Shown here piece after piece: positions 6,662-9,290 of a stretch of 9,290 bases of DNA. Made by a program: the position numbers and the translations under genes. A model generated the notes under the pieces. The model searched no databases and had not been told where the DNA came from. It saw nothing but the letters and a program-made list of their open reading frames with translations. The DNA comes from Oligoflexia bacterium (GTDB lineage Bacteria > Bdellovibrionota > UBA1018), in contig CAINWE010000447.1 in NCBI GenBank assembly GCA_903854365.1, positions 1 through 9,290 of the forward strand. The letters are read 5' to 3'. Each line of letters begins with the position of its first letter. The first letter of the stretch is position 1.

Positions 6662-6689
6662 TTTTGAAAATGATACTCAATATTCAAAA
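6662..6689. promoter_or_regulatory. 28-bp imperfect palindrome upstream of exbB
   Basis: TTTTGAA (6662-6668) and TTCAAAA (6683-6689) are perfect inverted arms. Extended inward to 10 bp each, nine of ten positions pair. A smaller perfect 6-1-6 palindrome, CATTTT-G-AAAATG (6660-6672), overlaps the left arm. The sequence contains the Fur-box-like site. Confidence 0.5.
6666..6684 (+). promoter_or_regulatory. Fur-box-like operator upstream of exbB-exbD-tonB
   Basis: GAAAATGATACTCAATATT matches the classical 19-bp Fur consensus GATAATGATAATCATTATC at 15 of 19 positions, counted by hand. It sits 64 bp upstream of the exbB ATG, next to a TonB energy-coupling operon of the kind Fur commonly represses when iron is plentiful. 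No reliable -35/-10 pair could be set beside it. Confidence 0.5.
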
Positions 6690-6737
6690 GGCATTTGCAT
6701 TCAGGTCTCAATCGGACTAGAAAACAAGGGTCAATCT

Positions 6738-6745
6738 TAAGGAGG
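6738..6745 (+). promoter_or_regulatory. Strong Shine-Dalgarno of exbB
   Basis: TAAGGAGG is a full anti-16S match, 3 nt before the ATG at 6749. The spacing is short, but the site decides the start against the upstream in-frame TTG at 6695. Confidence 0.75.
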
Positions 6746-6748
6746 CTT

Positions 6749-7402
6749 ATGTCATCGATTATTTCTGGTTATGAATTCGTGATGAGGGGTGGGTTCATGA
6801 TGATCCCTCTTTTATTTTCGGCCTTGATTGCGTTGACGGTAATTTTTGAACGATCCTACGTCTTTTATCGAGTTTATATTACTTCGCCACAGTGGATTTC
6901 GAAAATATTGCAAAAGCTGAAATCTCAAGAATTAAAAAAGGCTGAAGACGCTTGTCATAGAATGAACACCCCGGTGGCTTCCGTCCTTTTAGCTGGGATT
7001 GAACATTTCGATAACTCCATAGAAGAGATGGAGCTCTCGATGAAAAATCGAGCTGAGTCTTGGGTACCTCTTCTAGAAAAGCGACTTGAGTGGATCGATA
7101 CGGTGATTACGGCTGCGCCCCTGATGGGGCTGCTTGGAACCATTACAGGGATGATGTCTTCATTTGCTGTCTTGTCTGAAAGGGGCGTCAACGACCCCAA
7201 CGCAATTACGGGTGGGGTTGCAGAGGCCTTGATCGCAACGGCTACTGGGCTGGTGATCGCTCTCGTTTCCTTAGTGGCCTATAATTTTTTAACTACCCGG
7301 ATGAAGCTCATGATCTACGAAATCGAGTTGGCCGCTTCGCATTTGGTCGAGATTCGTCTTTCCGTGCATCGGCATCAGAGTAAAAATCATGGAAAAGGCT
7401 GA
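6749..7402 (+). CDS. exbB: ExbB/TolQ/MotA-family proton channel protein
   Basis: This 217-residue inner-membrane protein should form the pentameric channel scaffold that, with ExbD, uses the proton motive force to energise TonB. It has three membrane segments: about 17-38, 117-140 and 157-182. A cytoplasmic helical domain lies between the first two. The family block APLMGLLGTITGMMSSF (123-139) and GGVAEALIATATGLVIAL (155-172) are present, including Glu159 and Thr164, which correspond to conserved E. coli ExbB Glu176 and Thr181. TolQ is the main alternative, but the neighbouring exbD and TonB-domain gene, with no tolA, tolB or pal, favours an ExbB role. The ATG at 6749 is chosen for its ribosome site. 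exbD follows after 27 bp. A Fur-box-like sequence upstream suggests iron regulation. Confidence 0.88.
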   Translation: MSSIISGYEFVMRGGFMMIPLLFSALIALTVIFERSYVFYRVYITSPQWISKILQKLKSQELKKAEDACHRMNTPVASVLLAGIEHFDNSIEEMELSMKNRAESWVPLLEKRLEWIDTVITAAPLMGLLGTITGMMSSFAVLSERGVNDPNAITGGVAEALIATATGLVIALVSLVAYNFLTTRMKLMIYEIELAASHLVEIRLSVHRHQSKNHGKG

Positions 7403-7429
7403 GTTTTTTTGGTGTGAGAGAGTCGGTTC

Positions 7430-7849
7430 ATGAAAATTAGACAAAGACCTATCAAAAGAGCGCGAATTGAAATCATTCCGATGATCGACGTGATTTTTTT
7501 TCTGCTCGTGTTTTTTATGATTTCTTCACTGGCTGCGACTCGCCTGAATAGCCTGCCGGTGGTGCTCCCTAAAACTTCGGCAGCGCCCACAGCCATGAAG
7601 CAAAAGGCGATTCTCACAGTGAAGAAAGATGGTTCGCTCTTTGTGAATCAGTCCCCAGCAACTTTGGATAATTTGGGGGCTGTCTTGAGCTATGAGATGA
7701 GGAATGATCCGCAAGAAGTGGTTGTCGTGAACGCCGACGTGGGAGCTCATTATGGCGTAGTGGTGCAAGCGATGGATCGAGCGAAGGTGATCGGGGTGCG
7801 GAAGTTTGCCTTAGCAACCGAACCAGAGCAGAAGAGGGCCTCAAAATGA
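7430..7849 (+). CDS. exbD: ExbD/TolR-family biopolymer transport protein
   Basis: This 139-residue inner-membrane protein has a short basic cytoplasmic N-terminus, one membrane helix (about 15-36) and a periplasmic domain (about 42-130). The helix holds IPMIDVIFFLLVFF, where Asp20 corresponds to the proton-carrying Asp25 of E. coli ExbD, so an active stator is expected. The periplasmic part ends in the usual VVVNAD and YGVVVQAMDRAKVIGVRKFALAT pattern of ExbD and TolR. A modest GAGAG ribosome site lies 7 nt before the ATG. The stop overlaps the ATG of tonB as ATGA (7846-7849), indicating coupled translation and a balanced complex. Confidence 0.9.
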   Translation: MKIRQRPIKRARIEIIPMIDVIFFLLVFFMISSLAATRLNSLPVVLPKTSAAPTAMKQKAILTVKKDGSLFVNQSPATLDNLGAVLSYEMRNDPQEVVVVNADVGAHYGVVVQAMDRAKVIGVRKFALATEPEQKRASK

Positions 7850-8466
7850 CGTCTGATCGCTGGGCCCGGACGGGGTATTTCGAGGCCCGGGTGTTCCAGG
7901 GGAGTATCCCTCTTGCGATTTTGACTGAATTCGTAGTGTTGACCCTCGTGGGCTTGGGTCAGAGGTCGAGTCTTTTGTCGCACTCTGCTGAATCGCCGAG
8001 TCAGAATTCATGGGTCGAGGCCCAGATTTATGAGATGCCCGAGGCGCCTCATTTGGTGCAGAAGATGAAGGCTGCCGTCCCCGTCGTGCAGTCTGAAATT
8101 GCGATTCATCCGAGTGCCTCAGCTCCTCAGTCCAAGGCGACTGCTCCAGCGAAGTTCGATTCGGAGAATCAGGTGCAGGAAGGGGCACCCGTCCCTCGCG
8201 ATCATGGTCCGATCCCTGTCTTCAATCCGAAGCCAGTTTTGCCTGAGTACTTGGAGTACCAAGATGCTTCTCATAGTGTGGTGGTCGTTTTTGAGGTGTC
8301 CGCAGAGGGGGCAGTGAATCCTAGACTGGTGGTTTCGAGCGGTCACGATGAAATTGATGCGGTGGTTCTGGAAACCTTGAAAAGGTGGAGATTTCAGCCA
8401 GGGGTGAAAGACGGTAGGCCGGTAAATTCTCATTTTAGAGCTCGCATTGACGTGATTCCTTCGTAA
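7846..8466 (+). CDS. tonB: TonB-family energy transducer
   Basis: This 206-residue protein is predicted to be anchored in the inner membrane by one helix (about 19-37), span the periplasm with a linker (about 40-127) and contact outer-membrane receptors through a TonB C-terminal domain (about 128-204). The domain is recognised from PKPVLPEYLEY, VVVVFEVSAEGAVNPRLVVSSG, IDAVVLETLKRWRFQPG and the final RIDV strand. The linker is short and lacks the long Pro-Glu/Pro-Lys repeats of E. coli TonB (239 aa). The membrane anchor is unusual: the conserved SxxxH has Ser20 but Ala24 in place of His, and it contains Glu28. The gene overlaps exbD by ATGA and completes the energy-coupling operon. No TonB-dependent receptor is visible here, so its substrate is unknown. 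Confidence 0.85.
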   Translation: MTSDRWARTGYFEARVFQGSIPLAILTEFVVLTLVGLGQRSSLLSHSAESPSQNSWVEAQIYEMPEAPHLVQKMKAAVPVVQSEIAIHPSASAPQSKATAPAKFDSENQVQEGAPVPRDHGPIPVFNPKPVLPEYLEYQDASHSVVVVFEVSAEGAVNPRLVVSSGHDEIDAVVLETLKRWRFQPGVKDGRPVNSHFRARIDVIPS

Positions 8467-8478
8467 GCGGATTAGAAG

Positions 8479-8508
8479 TGGACAATTCCGTGCAGGGTGA
8501 ACTAAAAT
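8479..8508 (+). promoter_or_regulatory. Candidate promoter of the uppP-like gene, leaderless
   Basis: TGGACA (8479-8484, 5 of 6 to TTGACA) is followed after 18 bp by TAAAAT (8503-8508, 5 of 6 to TATAAT). The ATG begins 7 bp beyond the -10 element, so the predicted transcript would start at or next to it. No spaced Shine-Dalgarno is present. Confidence 0.45.
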
Positions 8509-8515
8509 TTCAGGC

Positions 8516-9290
8516 ATGACCACTTTTCAAGCTATTGTCTATGCCGTTGTTCACGGAGCGAGTGAGTTTTTGCCCATTAGTTCGCAAGCTCACCAAGTTT
8601 TGTTAGCCTATCTTGCTGGTTGGCAGCTTCCCTCTGGCGCGTTAGTGACGGCGTTTGTTCTGGGGTCGTCTCTCGCTACGCTGATTTATTTTCGGGATGA
8701 CTGGGCGAGTATGATTTCGTCGGTTCTTCAATTGATCATTTATCGTAAAAAGCCCATGACCCTGGATGAAAGAATTCCACTGTTTCTGGGGCTGACAACC
8801 TTACCGATTGTAGCTGCTTCCATTTATTTCGGTCCTATGATTGACGCGATGGAATGGAGTCCGTGGAGAGTATGTGCGGTATTAGGCGGAGCAGCCCTTC
8901 CTCTGTGGTTTTTTGATTATTGGGGTCGAAAAAATAAAGGAATGTACGATTGGAATATCATTGATGCGCTGATCGTGGGGTTGGTGGAGGCTACGGCCCT
9001 GCTTCCTGGTTGGGACCGGCTAAGTGCGCTGTTATTAGGTGCATTATCTTTGAACTATCGGCGGGAAACGGCGTTGAAATACGCTTATTTTGCACTTTTT
9101 CCGTTGATGGTAGCTAGGGCTGGATTGGGATTGCATGATGTAGATTTTCACGCGTCAGCACCGATGCCGGATTTGAGTTGGCTTTCATTTTTTGCCGCGC
9201 TCGTGGTGAGCTGTTTGGTGGGTTTGCTAGTCATCGGGGGCGCGATGAGGCAAATGCAACAAAAGGGCGTAGGGCAGTTTATGTTCTACC
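8516..9290 (+). CDS. uppP: Undecaprenyl-diphosphate phosphatase homologue, divergent (3' end outside window)
   Basis: The frame is open from the ATG at 8516 to the window end, giving 258 residues of a multi-helix membrane protein. The family is usually about 265-275 residues, so it is nearly complete. UppP/BacA removes the terminal phosphate of undecaprenyl diphosphate at the inner membrane to recycle the wall lipid carrier. Family motifs are recognisable: HGASEFLPISSQAH (13-26), LGSSLATLIYFRDDW near 49-63, and LLPGWDRLSALLLGAL (162-177). Measured against E. coli BacA, Glu21, Ser27, His30 and Arg174 are kept (here 17, 23, 26 and 168). Glu17 is His13, Ser173 is Asp167 and Thr178 is Leu172; the usual PGxSRSG is PGWDRLS. 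Activity is therefore uncertain and it may be a specialised paralogue. An upstream in-frame stop at 8498 makes ATG 8516 the only good start. It follows tonB by 49 bp with its own promoter-like sequence. Confidence 0.8.
   Translation, partial: MTTFQAIVYAVVHGASEFLPISSQAHQVLLAYLAGWQLPSGALVTAFVLGSSLATLIYFRDDWASMISSVLQLIIYRKKPMTLDERIPLFLGLTTLPIVAASIYFGPMIDAMEWSPWRVCAVLGGAALPLWFFDYWGRKNKGMYDWNIIDALIVGLVEATALLPGWDRLSALLLGALSLNYRRETALKYAYFALFPLMVARAGLGLHDVDFHASAPMPDLSWLSFFAALVVSCLVGLLVIGGAMRQMQQKGVGQFMFY

Noticed and set aside
6695..6748. Upstream TTG start for exbB
   Set aside because: It would place the start before a perfect Shine-Dalgarno that leads directly to the ATG at 6749, and the added 18 residues are not family-like.
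7403..7410. T7 run after the exbB stop as an intrinsic terminator
   Set aside because: No GC-rich hairpin precedes it, and exbD follows within 27 bp in the same operon.
6749..7849. Flagellar MotA-MotB or Tol-Pal reading of the exbB-exbD pair
   Set aside because: The second gene is too short and lacks an OmpA-like peptidoglycan domain, and a TonB-domain gene overlaps it rather than tolA, tolB or pal.
7841..8523. Minus-strand open frames of 115 and 134 codons opposite tonB
   Set aside because: Their sequence is Ser/Pro/Arg-rich low complexity typical of antisense reading, and the plus strand carries a clear TonB domain.
1..9290. Mobile element, CRISPR array, toxin-antitoxin or defence island
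   Set aside because: There is no transposase, integrase, regularly spaced repeat, tRNA or recognisable defence domain. All long open frames are accounted for by housekeeping or envelope genes plus one unknown exported protein.

Overview
The window looks like ordinary chromosome from a Gram-negative bacterium of roughly 50% GC. The evidence is an AmpG-type muropeptide permease, a TonB-ExbB-ExbD energy-coupling set, a ClpA-type unfoldase and a periplasmic signal peptide. Compact, often overlapping genes and this base composition would fit a Bdellovibrionota or other deltaproteobacterium-like genome. That placement is an impression, because there is no rRNA or other marker gene to confirm it.

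Layout. Positions 1-1663 (+) carry the 3' end of clpA followed 2 bp later by a PfkB-type phosphofructokinase. The kinase stop overlaps, tail to tail, the stop of a two-domain universal stress protein on the minus strand (1660-2679). A divergent intergenic region leads to a plus-strand pair, a ZIP metal transporter and a small GreA/GreB-like protein, joined by an ATGA overlap (2934-4159). These converge on a minus-strand pair: ampG (4183-5469) and, upstream of it, an unrecognised exported protein (5533-6516). A second divergent intergenic region carries a Fur-box-like sequence, palindromes and direct repeats. It precedes a plus-strand exbB-exbD-tonB operon (6749-8466) and then a divergent undecaprenyl-diphosphate phosphatase homologue (uppP-like, from 8516) that runs off the end.

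How the genes may work together. ExbB, ExbD and TonB should form one proton-motive-force-driven transducer for outer-membrane uptake, and the Fur-like site suggests iron control. AmpG (muropeptide import) and the UppP-like protein (lipid-carrier recycling) both belong to cell-wall metabolism, and the exported unknown lies just upstream of ampG. ClpA, PfkB and the universal stress protein form a stress and energy-metabolism cluster.

I see no clearly new system, mobile element, CRISPR array, tRNA or rRNA. The observations most worth checking are the altered active-site residues of the UppP homologue, the TonB anchor lacking the usual histidine, possible leaderless promoters abutting the ATGs of ampG and uppP, and the layered operator-like sequences in front of exbB.
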